Notes: a model not told the origin generated them from the letters alone. A DNA stretch of 64,000 nt from JBEDUK01 sp963781595 (GCA_963781595.1 CAWAGG010000006.1:1612001-1676000), one strand, 5' to 3'. Numbered from the stretch's first letter, positions 17,999 through 29,605 are shown. Translations and numbers: made by a program.

Positions 17999-19375
17999 AT
18001 GCAGACCACGCTCGAGGACACCGAGAAGCACACCGTCCGCATGACCGTCGAGGTCGCGCCGGACGAGTTCGCGAAGGAACTCGACCGCGCGTATCGCAAG
18101 GTGGCCGGGCAGGTCCGGATCCCGGGCTTCCGCAAGGGGAAGGCGCCCCGCCAGATCATCGACGCGATGGTCGGCAAGGACGTGGTGCTCGAGGAGTTCG
18201 TGCACGACACCGTCCCGGAGTACTACGCGAAGGCGGTCAACGAGCACGAGTTGGTCCCGATCGCCGAGCCCGAGATCGACGTCGACGACGTGAAGGAGAC
18301 CGAGCCGCTGCGGTTCACCGTGACGGTCGAGGTGCGGCCGCGCGTCGAGGTCGAGCAGGCCGACTACGAGGGCCTCAGGGTGGAGGTCCCCTCGACCGAG
18401 CCGACCGAGCAGGAGGTCGACGAGTACGTCGACCGCCTCCGCGAGCGGTTCGCCGAGCTCGAGACCGTCGCCAGGCCGGCGCGTTCGGGCGACTACGTCG
18501 TGGCCGACGTCCGCGGCCACATCCACGACCAGGAGATCCCCGAGGCGACGCAGATCGGGTACCTGGCCGAGGTCGGTGACCCCAAGCTGCTCCCCGAGCT
18601 CGACACCGAGCTCGACGGGTCGCGTGCCGGGGACATCCTCAAGTTCAACGCGACGATGCAGGAGGGCACCGGCGAGCACGCCGGTCAGGAGGTTTCCTTC
18701 CAGGTCCTGGTCAAGGAGGTCAAGGCGAAGAAGCTCCCGGAGGCGGATGACGGGTTCGCGACGACCGCGTCCGAGTTCGACACGCTCCAGGAGCTCCGCG
18801 ACGACGTGCGGAACCGGATCCGCGAGGTCAAGGAGTCCGACGTCGAAGTCGCTCGAGCCCGCGAACGCGTCCTGCGCGCGACTGGTGGCGAACGTCGACG
18901 TCGACCTGCCCGAGCGCATGGTCGAGGAGGAGACCGAGCGGACCACCTCGAGGCCGAGGGCCGCCGCGCCGGAGCCCGGCATGCCCCTCGAGGAGCTGAT
19001 GCAGGCGCAGGGGATCGACGGAGAGCGCCTGTCGCTCGGATGCGCGCGCGCACGCCGTGCGCGAGATGACCGCCGACCTGGTCCTGGAGGCGGTCGCGCG
19101 CCGCGAGGGCCTGGAGGCGACGCCGGAGGAGATCGACGCCGAGGTCACGGGCCTCGCCGCGGTCGCCGGGCAGCGACCCGAAGGAGGTCCGCCGAGCGCT
19201 CGACCGGAGCGGACGGGTCACGTCGCGTGGCCGGTGATATCATCCGGCCAAGGCCCTCGACCTCCTGGTCGAAGAGCAGATGTGGCCACGGAGCGGCTCC
19301 TCGGCGTCCCCCGACAGGACGCCCCGACTCGACCCCGACCACGGAAGCCGAGCGGAAGAGGGAGACGAACGATGA
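17999..19375 (+). CDS. tig: Trigger factor (ribosome-bound chaperone, peptidyl-prolyl isomerase)
   Basis: Trigger factor docks at the ribosomal exit tunnel and shields nascent chains. The N-terminal ribosome-binding domain shows IPGFRKGKAPRQ (residues about 41-52); the FKBP-like and C-terminal domains follow. The reading frame breaks repeatedly after 18877. Nine four-base codons restore it: 18878 GCGA, 18942 ACCA, 18946 CCTC, 18971 GGAG, 19035 CTCG, 19168 GGGC, 19226 CGTG, 19245 CGGC and 19249 CAAG, giving about 455 residues, a normal length. The stop overlaps the clpP ATG. I treat the breaks as consensus errors because tig is in its usual place before clpP-clpX. Confidence 0.88.
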
Positions 19376-19977
19376 CTGAACGACAGCGACTACCTGGTTC
19401 CGATGGTGATCGAGCAGACCAACCGCGGGGAGCGGTCGTTCGACATCTATTCGCGGCTGCTGAAGGACCGCATCATCTTCCTGGGCACGCCAGATCGACG
19501 ACGCGGTGGCGAACCTCATCGTCGCCCAGCTCCTCCACCTCGAGAGCGAGGATCCGGACAAGGACATCAACCTCTACATCAACTCGCCCGGCGGGCAGGT
19601 GTACGCGGGGATGGCGATCTACGACACGATGCAGTTCATCCGCCCGGACGTCTCCACCATCTGCGTGGGGATGGCGATGTCGATGGCGGCGATCCTGCTG
19701 GCCGGCGGGGCCGAGGGCAAGAGGTACGCGCTGCCGAACGCGAAGATCATGATCCACCAGGGCTCGGCGGGGTTTCAGGGTTCGCCTACCGACATCGAGA
19801 TCCAGGCGAAGGAGGTGCTGGCGCTCCGGCAGCGGATGGCCGAGATCATCGCCCAGCACACCGGCCAGCCGCTGGAGAAGGTCGAGGAGGACATCGATCG
19901 CGACCGGTTCATGACCGCCGAAGAGGCGCAAGCGAATACGGCATCGTCGACGAGCGTCATCACGACGCGGAAGCTAG
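19372..19977 (+). CDS. clpP: ATP-dependent Clp protease proteolytic subunit
   Basis: Serine peptidase that forms the ClpXP degradation barrel. VGMAMSMAAILLAGG holds the active Ser and MIHQGSAGFQG the His of the catalytic triad; YLVPMVIEQTNRGERSFDIYS is the conserved N-terminus (split here by context). Frame breaks are repaired at 19375 (ACTG), 19487 (ACGC), a double one near 19926-19931, 19946 (GTCG) and 19968 (CGGA), ending at TAG 19975 with 199 residues, the family's normal length. ATGA overlap with tig indicates coupling; clpX follows after 115 bases. Confidence 0.88.
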
Positions 19978-20092
19978 TCGGAGGATGGTCCAGCGGCCGC
20001 GAGGCGCGGCGTCGTAGACAGACGCGCCGCCCATCGGAGCACGGCGGGGGCCAGGTGCGGGCGAGGCGTAGGAGTTCGAGGAGCGGGGGGCG

Positions 20093-21371
<1,279 letters not shown>

Positions 21372-21421
21372 CTCCCTCCGCACGTCCCGCTCAGCGCTGG
21401 CCCATCCCGTCCAACCCGGGG

Positions 21422-21427
21422 TACGCT
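21422..21427 (+). promoter_or_regulatory. -10 box of the AAA+ ATPase gene
   Basis: TACGCT, eight bases before the ATG at 21436, fits the leaderless promoter pattern seen at tig, valS, rpmA and nadD. Confidence 0.4.
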
Positions 21428-21435
21428 GCGACGCC

Positions 21436-22947
21436 ATGGATGACGACCTCCAGGGGTTCGCCCGCACCTACCGCGCCTTCATGGAGCGGATGAGCCAGCT
21501 CGCCCACTCGGACGAGCGGTCGCCGATCCGGGACCGCCTCGACGACCACCTCGGTATCGACACGAGCGACGCGCCGATCGTGGCGGCGTCGTTCGACGCG
21601 TGGGATCACGCGAACGTCCAGGTCGCCATCACGGCGTGGCTCGCGGAGCCGTGGCGTTCGCACGAGATGCTGGGGCTGATGGGCCACCAGCGTCACTACG
21701 GGAGCCTCTCGGACCTGATGGAGATGAGCCGCCACTCCGTGATCCGCGCCGGGTCGGTCGACTACGTCGACCTGCCGATCGGCCCCGACGAGACGCTCGC
21801 GTGCGTGAACTTCGGCATCTTCCTCATCATCGACGGCGACGACCGGCTCGCGGTGACGATGCGCGGGGCGGACGAGCACCGGGGCCAGGGAGGCGTGGTG
21901 CTGGAGGTGATGGGGCGCTCCCAGGAGAGCGCGCGCGTCTTCCTCGCGGACGTCCGCCGGCTCATGGTCGAGCTGAACGTGTTCCGCGGACAGGTGATCT
22001 CGTTCGGCGGATCGCACATGGGGCACATGGGCGCCGGGCCGGTCGTGTTCAACCGACGGCCCGAGCTGGATCGTGGCCGCGTCGTGATGGGTCCCGGCGT
22101 CCTGGAGTCGATCGAACGCGAAGTGTTCGGCATCGCGAAGCATCAGGACCGGCTCCGCGCTGCCGGCCAGCACGTCAAACGCGGCTTGCTCCTGCACGGT
22201 CCGCCTGGGACCGGCAAGACGCTCACGGTGAAGTACCTCGTCAGCGAGCTGCGCGAGCACACGGTGCTGCTGCTCACCGGCGAAGGCCTCGGGATGGTCC
22301 GGCCGGCGTGCTCGCTGGCGCGCATGCTGCAGCCGTCGGTCGTCGTGCTGGAGGACGTGGACCTCGTGGCGGAGCACCGAGGCTACTCACCGTTCGGCAG
22401 CTCGCCGGTGCTGTTCGACCTCCTGAACGAGATGGACGGGATGGCGGAGGACGCCGACGTCGCGTTCCTGCTGACGACGAACCGCGCCGACCTGCTCGAG
22501 CCGGCGCTCGCGGCGCGGCCGGGTCGCGTCGATCTTGCCGTCGAGATCCCGCTGCCCGATGCCGATGCCCGACGCCGGCTGATCCAGCTCTACGGCGAGG
22601 GCCTGGACCTGCAGTTGCGCGAGCCAGAGCGGGTCGTCGAGCGAACCGACGGCGTGACCGCCTCCTTCGTCAAGGAGCTGATGCGCAAGGCCGCGCTGCT
22701 CGCGGCCGAGGCCTCGTGGCCCGACGCGGCCGACGACGCGGTACCCATCGTCACGGACGAACACGTCAGCGCGGCGCTCGACGAACTGCTTGCCGAGGGA
22801 AACGCGCTCACGCGGGCGTTGCTCGGCGGATCGCCGCCGCCGGAGGCGGCCGGGGACGTCGGCCCGCGGCCGGGTACCGAGTGGATGATGGGTTCCGGAG
22901 CCCACTTCGCCAGCTCGCATATGGTGGCTTTCGTCGAGGACGAGTGA
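21436..22947 (+). CDS. AAA+ ATPase of the FtsH/CDC48 type without protease domain
   Basis: A 503-residue protein. Residues 1-220 are a domain I do not recognise. A single AAA+ module follows: Walker A GPPGTGKT at 255-262, Walker B VVVLEDVD near 302, sensor LLTTNRADLLEPAL and a PGRVDLAVEIPLP second region of homology, then the helical lid. No membrane helix or HEXXH is present, so it is not FtsH itself. It probably remodels a protein partner. Its stop overlaps the GTG of the methyltransferase gene, so the two are translationally coupled. Confidence 0.82.
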   Translation: MDDDLQGFARTYRAFMERMSQLAHSDERSPIRDRLDDHLGIDTSDAPIVAASFDAWDHANVQVAITAWLAEPWRSHEMLGLMGHQRHYGSLSDLMEMSRHSVIRAGSVDYVDLPIGPDETLACVNFGIFLIIDGDDRLAVTMRGADEHRGQGGVVLEVMGRSQESARVFLADVRRLMVELNVFRGQVISFGGSHMGHMGAGPVVFNRRPELDRGRVVMGPGVLESIEREVFGIAKHQDRLRAAGQHVKRGLLLHGPPGTGKTLTVKYLVSELREHTVLLLTGEGLGMVRPACSLARMLQPSVVVLEDVDLVAEHRGYSPFGSSPVLFDLLNEMDGMAEDADVAFLLTTNRADLLEPALAARPGRVDLAVEIPLPDADARRRLIQLYGEGLDLQLREPERVVERTDGVTASFVKELMRKAALLAAEASWPDAADDAVPIVTDEHVSAALDELLAEGNALTRALLGGSPPPEAAGDVGPRPGTEWMMGSGAHFASSHMVAFVEDE

Positions 22948-23735
22948 GCGCACGCGAGGTCTGGGCGAGCGGCGACCCCTATGAGTCGTACGTGGGCCGT
23001 TGGAGCCGACGCGTCGCGGCGGAGTTCGTCCCGTGGCTCGAGGTTCCGGGCGGTGCCTCGTGGCTCGACGTCGGCTGCGGCACCGGCGCGCTCTCGCAGG
23101 CGATCCTGGACGGAGCGCACCCCTCGCACGTCGACGGCGCGGATCCATCGCCCGGATTCGTCGCGTACGCGAGCGCGCGATCCCGCGACCCGCGGGCGCG
23201 GTTCTGCGTCGGCGACGCGATAGCGCTGCCGTTCGCCGACGGCTCGTTCGACGCCGCGGCCTCGGCGCTGGTGCTGAACTTCGTCTCCGAACCGGATCGA
23301 GCGGTCGCCGAGATGGCGCGCGTGACCCGACCCGAGGGCGTGGTCGCCGCGTACGTGTGGGACTACGCGGCGGGGATGCAGCCGATCCGCCGGTTCTGGG
23401 ATGCTGCCGTCGCGCTGGATCCAGGTGCCGAGCCGCTCGACGAAGGGGTTCGCTTCCCGTCGAACGCGCCCGGCCCGCTCCGATCGCTCTTCCTCGCCAC
23501 CGGTCTGTCCGACGTCGAGGCGGGGGCGATCGAGGTGACCACCCACTTCGAGGACTTCGACGACTACTGGACCCCGTTCCTGGCTGGCCAGGGCCCGGCC
23601 CCGACCTACCTCACGTCCATCGCGCCCGAAGCGCGCGACGCCGTGCGGGAACGCATCCGCTCGTCGCTGCCGACGGCGGCCGACGGCTCGATCCACCTGA
23701 CGGCCAGGGCCTGGACGGTTCGCGGGGTCCGCTGA
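22944..23735 (+). CDS. Class I SAM-dependent methyltransferase
   Basis: A 263-residue protein with the Rossmann SAM motif LDVGCGTGALSQ (about 40-51), motif II-like GDAIALPFADGSFDAAAS and a post-I acid in DGADPS. It resembles UbiE/COQ5 and other small-molecule methyltransferases; the substrate is unknown. The start is GTG at 22944 inside the stop of the AAA+ gene (GTGA). No other methylation pathway genes are adjacent. Confidence 0.82.
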   Translation: MSAREVWASGDPYESYVGRWSRRVAAEFVPWLEVPGGASWLDVGCGTGALSQAILDGAHPSHVDGADPSPGFVAYASARSRDPRARFCVGDAIALPFADGSFDAAASALVLNFVSEPDRAVAEMARVTRPEGVVAAYVWDYAAGMQPIRRFWDAAVALDPGAEPLDEGVRFPSNAPGPLRSLFLATGLSDVEAGAIEVTTHFEDFDDYWTPFLAGQGPAPTYLTSIAPEARDAVRERIRSSLPTAADGSIHLTARAWTVRGVR

Positions 23736-23796
23736 AACGCCCACGTGCATCCGCACCGCGGCCGTCCCCTCGACGATGGGATCGTGTGGCGTTCTC

Positions 23797-23802
23797 TAGA
23801 CT
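23797..23802 (+). promoter_or_regulatory. -10 box of valS
   Basis: TAGACT, ten bases before the ATG at 23813, same layout as at tig; suggests a leaderless transcript. Confidence 0.45.
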
Positions 23803-23812
23803 CCTGTGCCTG

Positions 23813-26500
23813 ATGGCCGACGACCTGCAGACCGCCGCGGCACGCCCGCCCCCGGACGACATGCCGAGCGCGTACGACGCACTGGCGACCGAGCCGCGCT
23901 TGTACGCGAGGTGGGTCGAGCGGGGCTACTTCGGCGCCACGCCGAACCCCGACCGGCAGCCCTACTGCATCGTCCTCCCCCCGCCGAACGTCACGGGGGC
24001 GTTGCACGTCGGGCACGCGATGAACCACACGCTGCAGGATGTGATCATCCGGCGCGCCCGGATGCAGGGGCTCGAGGCGCTGTGGCTCCCCGGCACCGAC
24101 CACGCCGGCATCGCGACCCAGGTCGTGGTCGAGCGCGAGCTCGCCAAGGAGGGGATCGACCGGCGCGAGATGGGCCGCGAGGCCTTCGTCGAACGCGTCT
24201 GGGAGTGGAAGGCGACGTACGGCGACCGGATCGTCGAACAGATGCAGGCGCTCGGCAACTCGTGCGACTGGTCGCGCCTGCGGTTCACGATGGACGACGG
24301 GCTCGCCAACGCCGTCCGGGTCGCGTTCGTCCGCCTGTACGAGGGCGGTCTGATCTACCGGGGCGAACGGCTCGTGAACTGGTGCCCGAAGGACACCACG
24401 TCGCTGTCGGACTCGGAGGTCGAACACGAGGACGTCGCCGGCGAGCTGGTCACGTTCGCCTACCCGCTCTCGGACCGCAGCGGCGAGATCGACGTGGCCA
24501 CGACCCGGGTCGAGACGATGCTCGGCGACACGGGCATCGCGGTGCACCCGGACGACGAACGCTACCGATCCCTGGTGGGGAAGACCGTGCGGCACCCGTT
24601 CACGGGCGAGGACCTGCCGATCGTGGCAGACGAGGCGGTGGACCGAACGTTCGGCACGGGCGCGGTGAAGGTCACGCCGGCGCACGACCCGACCGACTTC
24701 GAGATCGGGCGACGTCACGGGATGCCGCTGGTGAACATCCTCGACCGCGAGGCGCACGTCGTCGCGCCCGCGCCGGAGGAGTTCCGCGGTCTGGATCGCT
24801 ACGCGGCCCGCGGACGCGTGTCCGAGGCGCTGGAGGCGCGCGGCCTGATCCGCGGCGTGGAGCGCCCGTACCAGCACCCGGTCGGGCACTGCTACCGGTG
24901 CCACACGGAGATCGAACCCTGGCTCGCCGGCCTGCAGTGGTTCGTCCGGGTCGGCCCATTGAAGGTCGCGGCGACGGAGGCCGCGCTCGACGGGCGGATC
25001 ACGTTCTGGCCTGCCCGATGGGCCCGTGCCTACACCCAGTGGCTGGACGGGCTCCGGGACTGGAACATCTCCCGGCAGCTGTGGTGGGGCCACCGGATCC
25101 CCGTGTGGTACTGCGCGGACGGCCACGAGACGTGCGCGGTCGGCGATCCGGCGGCGTGCAGCACATGTGGTTCGACGGTCCTCGAGCAGGACCCCGACGT
25201 CCTCGACACGTGGTTCTCCTCGCAGCTCTGGCCGTTCTCGACGCTCGGCTGGCCCGAGCGGACCGCCGACCTCGCGTACTTCTACCCGACCACCACGCTC
25301 GTGACGGGCTACGAGATCCTCTACCTCTGGGTCGCGCGGATGGTCATGAGCGGGATGTACCTGGCCGGCGAGATCCCCTTCGCGAACGTCGTGATCAACG
25401 GCCTCGTGCGCGACCCGCAGGGCAGGAAGATGTCGAAGTCGCTGGGCAACGCGATCGACCCGGTCGACGTGATCGAGCGCGTGGGCGCGGACGCGCTGCG
25501 GTTCGGCGTCGTCTGGCAGGCGACCGAGGCGCAGAACATCCCGTTCGGCGAGGAGCACATCGACGCGGGGCGGCGCTTCGCGAACAAGATCTGGAACGCG
25601 TCCCGGCTGGTGTTGCGCGCCCGCGACGGCCGGACCGGCCCGCCCGAGCTGCCGCGTGCGGACGCGCTGACGATCCCCGAACGCTGGCTCCTGTCGCGCC
25701 ACGAGGCGATGCTCGAGGACGTGGACGCGGCGCTCGACGCGTTCCGCTTCGCCGAGGCCGCGCAGGCGATCCACCGCTTCTTCTGGTCCGAGCTGTGCGA
25801 CTGGGCGCTCGAGGTGGAGAAGGAACGCCTGTACGAGGGCACGGCCGAGGAGCGGGCGACCGCCGCCGAGGTGCTGGCGTGGGTGCTCGAGCGAACCCTC
25901 CGTGCGCTGCACCCCATCATGCCGTTCGTGACCGAGGAGGCCTGGCTGCGGTTCGGCGCCGGCGCGTCGGTGGTGATCGCGCCGTGGCCCGAGCAGCGCC
26001 CCGAGCTTCGGGACGCGGAGGCTGAGGCCCGGTTCGACGCCGCCCGATCGCTCGTGACGGCGGTCCGGCGGTTCCGCAAGGCGCATGGGCTGCGCGATTC
26101 GACCCCGCTCCGCGCGACCGCGGTCCCCGAGCCGGGGCGTCGCGCCGACGTCGAGGCGATGCGCGCGGAGATCGAGCGACTGGCGAACATCTCGACGCTC
26201 GAGACGGCCGTGGACGCCGCGTCCGCGGCCGGCTCGGCGCGCGTCGCCGCCGACGGTGTCGAGGTGCTGATCGCCCTCGAGGGCGTGCTCGACGTCGGGG
26301 CCGAGCGGGACCGCCTGTCGGAACGCCTCACGGAGGTGGACGCCGATACGGCGAAGCGGTCCGCGAAGCTCTCGAACGACGGGTTCGTCTCGAACGCCCC
26401 GCCCGAGGTCGTCGCGAAGGAGCGTGAACGTCTCGCCGCGCTCGAGGAGGAGTCCGCCGCGCTCCGCGAGCAGCTCGAGCAGCTCGAGCAGCTCGGCTGA
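23813..26500 (+). CDS. valS: Valyl-tRNA synthetase
   Basis: Class I synthetase of 895 residues charging tRNA-Val. The HIGH-type motif is HVGH at 65-68 after PPPNVTG; KMSKS is at 539-543. The editing domain CP1 lies between, with a CYRCHTEIEP and a CSTCGS pair that may hold zinc. The C-terminal arm (LREQLEQLEQL end) is the usual coiled coil. Chosen ATG at 23813 directly follows the -10 box. Its end is 16 bases from folC. Confidence 0.96.
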   Translation: MADDLQTAAARPPPDDMPSAYDALATEPRLYARWVERGYFGATPNPDRQPYCIVLPPPNVTGALHVGHAMNHTLQDVIIRRARMQGLEALWLPGTDHAGIATQVVVERELAKEGIDRREMGREAFVERVWEWKATYGDRIVEQMQALGNSCDWSRLRFTMDDGLANAVRVAFVRLYEGGLIYRGERLVNWCPKDTTSLSDSEVEHEDVAGELVTFAYPLSDRSGEIDVATTRVETMLGDTGIAVHPDDERYRSLVGKTVRHPFTGEDLPIVADEAVDRTFGTGAVKVTPAHDPTDFEIGRRHGMPLVNILDREAHVVAPAPEEFRGLDRYAARGRVSEALEARGLIRGVERPYQHPVGHCYRCHTEIEPWLAGLQWFVRVGPLKVAATEAALDGRITFWPARWARAYTQWLDGLRDWNISRQLWWGHRIPVWYCADGHETCAVGDPAACSTCGSTVLEQDPDVLDTWFSSQLWPFSTLGWPERTADLAYFYPTTTLVTGYEILYLWVARMVMSGMYLAGEIPFANVVINGLVRDPQGRKMSKSLGNAIDPVDVIERVGADALRFGVVWQATEAQNIPFGEEHIDAGRRFANKIWNASRLVLRARDGRTGPPELPRADALTIPERWLLSRHEAMLEDVDAALDAFRFAEAAQAIHRFFWSELCDWALEVEKERLYEGTAEERATAAEVLAWVLERTLRALHPIMPFVTEEAWLRFGAGASVVIAPWPEQRPELRDAEAEARFDAARSLVTAVRRFRKAHGLRDSTPLRATAVPEPGRRADVEAMRAEIERLANISTLETAVDAASAAGSARVAADGVEVLIALEGVLDVGAERDRLSERLTEVDADTAKRSAKLSNDGFVSNAPPEVVAKERERLAALEEESAALREQLEQLEQLG

Positions 26501-26516
26501 GCCGACGGTCATCCGG

Positions 26517-27806
26517 ATGGACTATCGCGACGCGCTCCGCGATCTGGACGGACGGCGGCCCGAATCGATGCCGCGCCCTTCGCTGGAGCGCATGCAGAAG
26601 ATCGTCAACCTGCTTGACCATCCGGAGCTGACGTACCCGTCGATCCATATCACCGGCACCAATGGCAAGACGACGACGGCCCGGCTCCTCACGTCGATCA
26701 CCTGCGGGCACGGCTTCACCACCGGGACCTTCGTCTCGCCGCATCTCTCCTCGGTGCTGGAGCGCCTCTCGCTGTGCGGCCGGCCGATCTCCGAGGCGGA
26801 GTTCGCCGAGGCGTACACGCACGTCGCGCCCTACCTCGAGCACGTCGACTTCGGCAGCGACCGGGTCACGTACTTCGAGACGCTCACCGCGCTGGCGTAC
26901 CTGTGGTTCGCCGACAAGCCCGTGGGCCTGGGGGTGTTCGAGGTCGGGATGGGGGGGACCTGGGACGCGACGAACCTGATCCGCGGGGACGTCGCGATCC
27001 TGTGTCCGATCGGGCTCGACCACGTCCAGCAGCTCGGCGCGACCGTCACCGAGGTCGCCACGGAGAAGGCGGGCATCATCAAACCCGGCAACGCCGCCGT
27101 CGTCCGCGAGCAGCTGCCGGAGGCGATGGCGGTGATCGGCGCGAGGGTCGAGGCGATGGGTGCCAGGCTGCTCGTCGAGCACGACGACTTCGGGGTGACG
27201 GAGCGAACGCCCGCCGTCGGCGGTCAGTCCTTCGCGGTACGAACCCGGTTCCGCGAGTACGAGGGACTGTTCGTCCCGCTGTTCGGCGAGAACACGGCCC
27301 GCAACGCGTCCGCGGCGATCGCTGCGTTCGAATCGTTGCTCGATCGCGCGCTCGACGAGGACGCGGTGCGGGCGGCGCTGGCCGCGTCGACGTCCCCCGG
27401 CCGTGTGGAGGTGGTCGCCCGCCACCCGCTGATCGTGCTCGACGGCGCGCACAACCCCGACGCCGCGCGGGCGCTCGTGGACACGCTGCGGGAATCGTTC
27501 CACTGGACGCGGCTCCTGCTGGTGATGGCGTGCTTCGCCGACAAGGACGTCGAAGAGCTGGGCCACATCCTCGGCCCGATCTCCGACGCCGCGTACGTGA
27601 CCGCCACCGCCAGCTCGAGGGCGGCCCCCCGGCAACGCGTGGCGGCGGCGCTCCGGGACGGCGGCGTCGACGATGTGACGGCACTCGAGACCGTCGCCGA
27701 GGCCCTGCAGGCGGCTCGAACCGACGCCGGCGACGACGATCTGATCGTCGTGACCGGCTCTTTCTATACTGTGGCCGACGCGCGCCCGCTGCTCGCGGGC
27801 GCGTGA
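26517..27806 (+). CDS. folC: Folylpolyglutamate synthase / dihydrofolate synthase
   Basis: A 429-residue Mur-ligase-type enzyme adding glutamate to (dihydro)folate. HITGTNGKTTTARLL near residue 44 is the P-loop, FEVGMGGTWDATN near 141 the catalytic region, HNPDA near 318 the C-terminal ATP site. ATG at 26517 chosen because upstream codons belong to the end of valS. It sits in the valS-folC-ndk order common in actinobacteria. Confidence 0.93.
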   Translation: MDYRDALRDLDGRRPESMPRPSLERMQKIVNLLDHPELTYPSIHITGTNGKTTTARLLTSITCGHGFTTGTFVSPHLSSVLERLSLCGRPISEAEFAEAYTHVAPYLEHVDFGSDRVTYFETLTALAYLWFADKPVGLGVFEVGMGGTWDATNLIRGDVAILCPIGLDHVQQLGATVTEVATEKAGIIKPGNAAVVREQLPEAMAVIGARVEAMGARLLVEHDDFGVTERTPAVGGQSFAVRTRFREYEGLFVPLFGENTARNASAAIAAFESLLDRALDEDAVRAALAASTSPGRVEVVARHPLIVLDGAHNPDAARALVDTLRESFHWTRLLLVMACFADKDVEELGHILGPISDAAYVTATASSRAAPRQRVAAALRDGGVDDVTALETVAEALQAARTDAGDDDLIVVTGSFYTVADARPLLAGA

Positions 27807-27856
27807 CGCATCCCGAAACCCGGAGACACGCCCTCGCGCGGAGGAAGGTTTCGACC

Positions 27857-28264
27857 ATGCCCACACAGTCGACCCTGGTGATCGTGAAACCCGACGCGGT
27901 TCGCCGCGGCCTGATCGGCGAGATCGTCGGCCGGATCGAACGCAAGGGCCTGCGGCTCGACGAGCTGAAGATGATGCGCGTGTCGAAGGCTCTGGCCCGG
28001 AAGCACTACGCGGAACACGCCGCGAAGCCGTTCTTCGGCGAGCTGGTCGACTTCATCACCGGCGGCCCGGTCGTCGTCGCGAAGGTGAGTGGTCGCGACG
28101 CCGTGACGGTGGTTCGGACCCTGATGGGCGCGACGGACCCGGCCGCGTCGGCGCCCGGCACGATCCGCGGCGACCTCGGCATCGAGATCACGGAGAACCT
28201 GGTCCACGGCAGCGACTCGCCGGCGTCGGCGAAACGCGAGCTCGCGCTGTTCTTCGGCAGTTGA
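27857..28264 (+). CDS. ndk: Nucleoside diphosphate kinase
   Basis: A 135-residue enzyme that balances NTP pools by ping-pong phosphate transfer. STLVIVKPDAVRRGL is the N-terminal signature and NLVHGSDS carries the phospho-histidine. GGAGGAAGG is 10 bases upstream of the ATG. Its stop overlaps a TTG start of the next gene. Confidence 0.97.
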   Translation: MPTQSTLVIVKPDAVRRGLIGEIVGRIERKGLRLDELKMMRVSKALARKHYAEHAAKPFFGELVDFITGGPVVVAKVSGRDAVTVVRTLMGATDPAASAPGTIRGDLGIEITENLVHGSDSPASAKRELALFFGS

Positions 28265-28638
28265 ACGTCCGGGGGGTCGCCTGGATCGGGCTGGTCGGCG
28301 ACCGGCCCGAGACCCGGGCCTTCTACCGCGACGCGCTGGGGCTGCGGCCCATCGACGAGGAGACGGCGTACGCGACCTTCGCGATCGATGCCCGCGCCCG
28401 GTTGGAGGTGCTCGCGAGCGGGTCGCGGACGGCGGGACGGTTCCGCGCCGGAGCCTCGATGTTCGGCCTGTTGGTCGATGACGTCGAGTCCGCGATCGCC
28501 GAGCTCCGCGAGCGGGGGCACGCGGTCGACGGCGGGATCCACGAGTGGCACGACGACACGGAGGTCCATCGGTGGACGTACCTCGAGGATCCCGAGGGCC
28601 ACATCCTGCAGCTGGTCGAGGTCCGCCCGGTCGCGTGA
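28261..28638 (+). CDS. VOC/glyoxalase-fold protein
   Basis: A 125-residue single vicinal-oxygen-chelate fold. GLVGDRPETRAFYRDALGL at the N-terminus and WTYLEDPEGHILQLVE at the C-terminus are the family marks, with the Glu ligand in the last strand. Function (lyase, dioxygenase or antibiotic binding) cannot be assigned. It starts with TTG overlapping the ndk stop (TTGA), indicating coupling. It converges with the PLP dehydratase. Confidence 0.8.
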   Translation: MNVRGVAWIGLVGDRPETRAFYRDALGLRPIDEETAYATFAIDARARLEVLASGSRTAGRFRAGASMFGLLVDDVESAIAELRERGHAVDGGIHEWHDDTEVHRWTYLEDPEGHILQLVEVRPVA

Positions 28639-28675
28639 GCCGTGACCGGCGGCTCGGAATCGGAGTCGGATGGCC

Positions 28676-29605
28676 TCAGGTGACCGATGCGGGATCGGTG
28701 TTCGCGCCGCAGACGACCACGACGAGGTGCTCACCGGCGGCCGGGACGTAGGCACCGGCGGTGAGCGCGGCGAGCGCGGCCGCGCCGCCCGGCTCGGCGG
28801 CCAGGCGAACCTCGCTCCAGATGCGACGGATGGCATCGACGATCGCGTCGTCCGAAACCACCGCGACGCGTTCGACGAACCGACGCGCGACGTCGAACGC
28901 GATCGTGCCCGCGCGCCTCGCCCCGAGCGCCTCAGCGGCCACGCCGCCGACCTCGACGTCCACCGGCTCGCCGGCCTCGAGCGCCGCCGAGAGCGATCGG
29001 CACCGTTCGGACTCGACGCCGACGACGCGGACTCGCCCGGCGAACCACGACGCGATCCCGCCGATCAGCCCGCCGCCGCCGACCGCGACCATCACGGTCG
29101 ATGCGTCCGGGACCTGCTCGGACAGCTCGGGCCCGATCGTGCCGGCCCCGGCGACGATCTCCGGCTGGTCGTACGCGTGCATGAACAGCGCCCCGGTCTC
29201 GGCGACGCGGGCCTCGCTCGCCGCCAGCGCCTCCGGGTAGTAGCCCGGCACGACGCGGACGTCCGCGCCGAGGCTCCGGAGTCGCTCCAGCTTCATTGCC
29301 GAGGACGTGTCCGGCAGGAAGACCTCCGCGCGATGCCCCAGCTCGCGGGCCGCGTACGCGACGGCGATGCCGAAGTTCCCTCCCGACGCGGCGACGACCC
29401 CGACCTGCGGGACGGCGTTCGCCAGCATCCGGTTGAACGCGCCGCGGGCCTTGAACGACCCGGTGCGCTGGAGCAGCTCGAGCTTCAGCGTGATCCGCGC
29501 ATCCAGGCCGAACGCGCCTGGCTCCAGCGCGATCACGGGTGTGCGCCGCACGTGCCCCTCGATCCTGACCGCGGCCGCGTCGATGTCTGCGGCCGAGATC
29601 AGCAT
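28676..29605 (-). CDS. PLP-dependent threonine/serine dehydratase family enzyme
   Basis: A 309-residue fold-type II PLP enzyme. KLELLQRTGSFKARGA holds the Schiff-base lysine (about 52), ASGGNFG binds the substrate carboxylate and VAVGGGGLIGG the phosphate. It lacks the C-terminal ACT regulatory domain of biosynthetic IlvA, so it is a catabolic threonine/serine dehydratase or serine racemase-like enzyme. It follows fabF by 29 bases in the FAS operon, an unusual position. Confidence 0.85.
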   Translation of the reverse strand: MLISAADIDAAAVRIEGHVRRTPVIALEPGAFGLDARITLKLELLQRTGSFKARGAFNRMLANAVPQVGVVAASGGNFGIAVAYAARELGHRAEVFLPDTSSAMKLERLRSLGADVRVVPGYYPEALAASEARVAETGALFMHAYDQPEIVAGAGTIGPELSEQVPDASTVMVAVGGGGLIGGIASWFAGRVRVVGVESERCRSLSAALEAGEPVDVEVGGVAAEALGARRAGTIAFDVARRFVERVAVVSDDAIVDAIRRIWSEVRLAAEPGGAAALAALTAGAYVPAAGEHLVVVVCGANTDPASVT

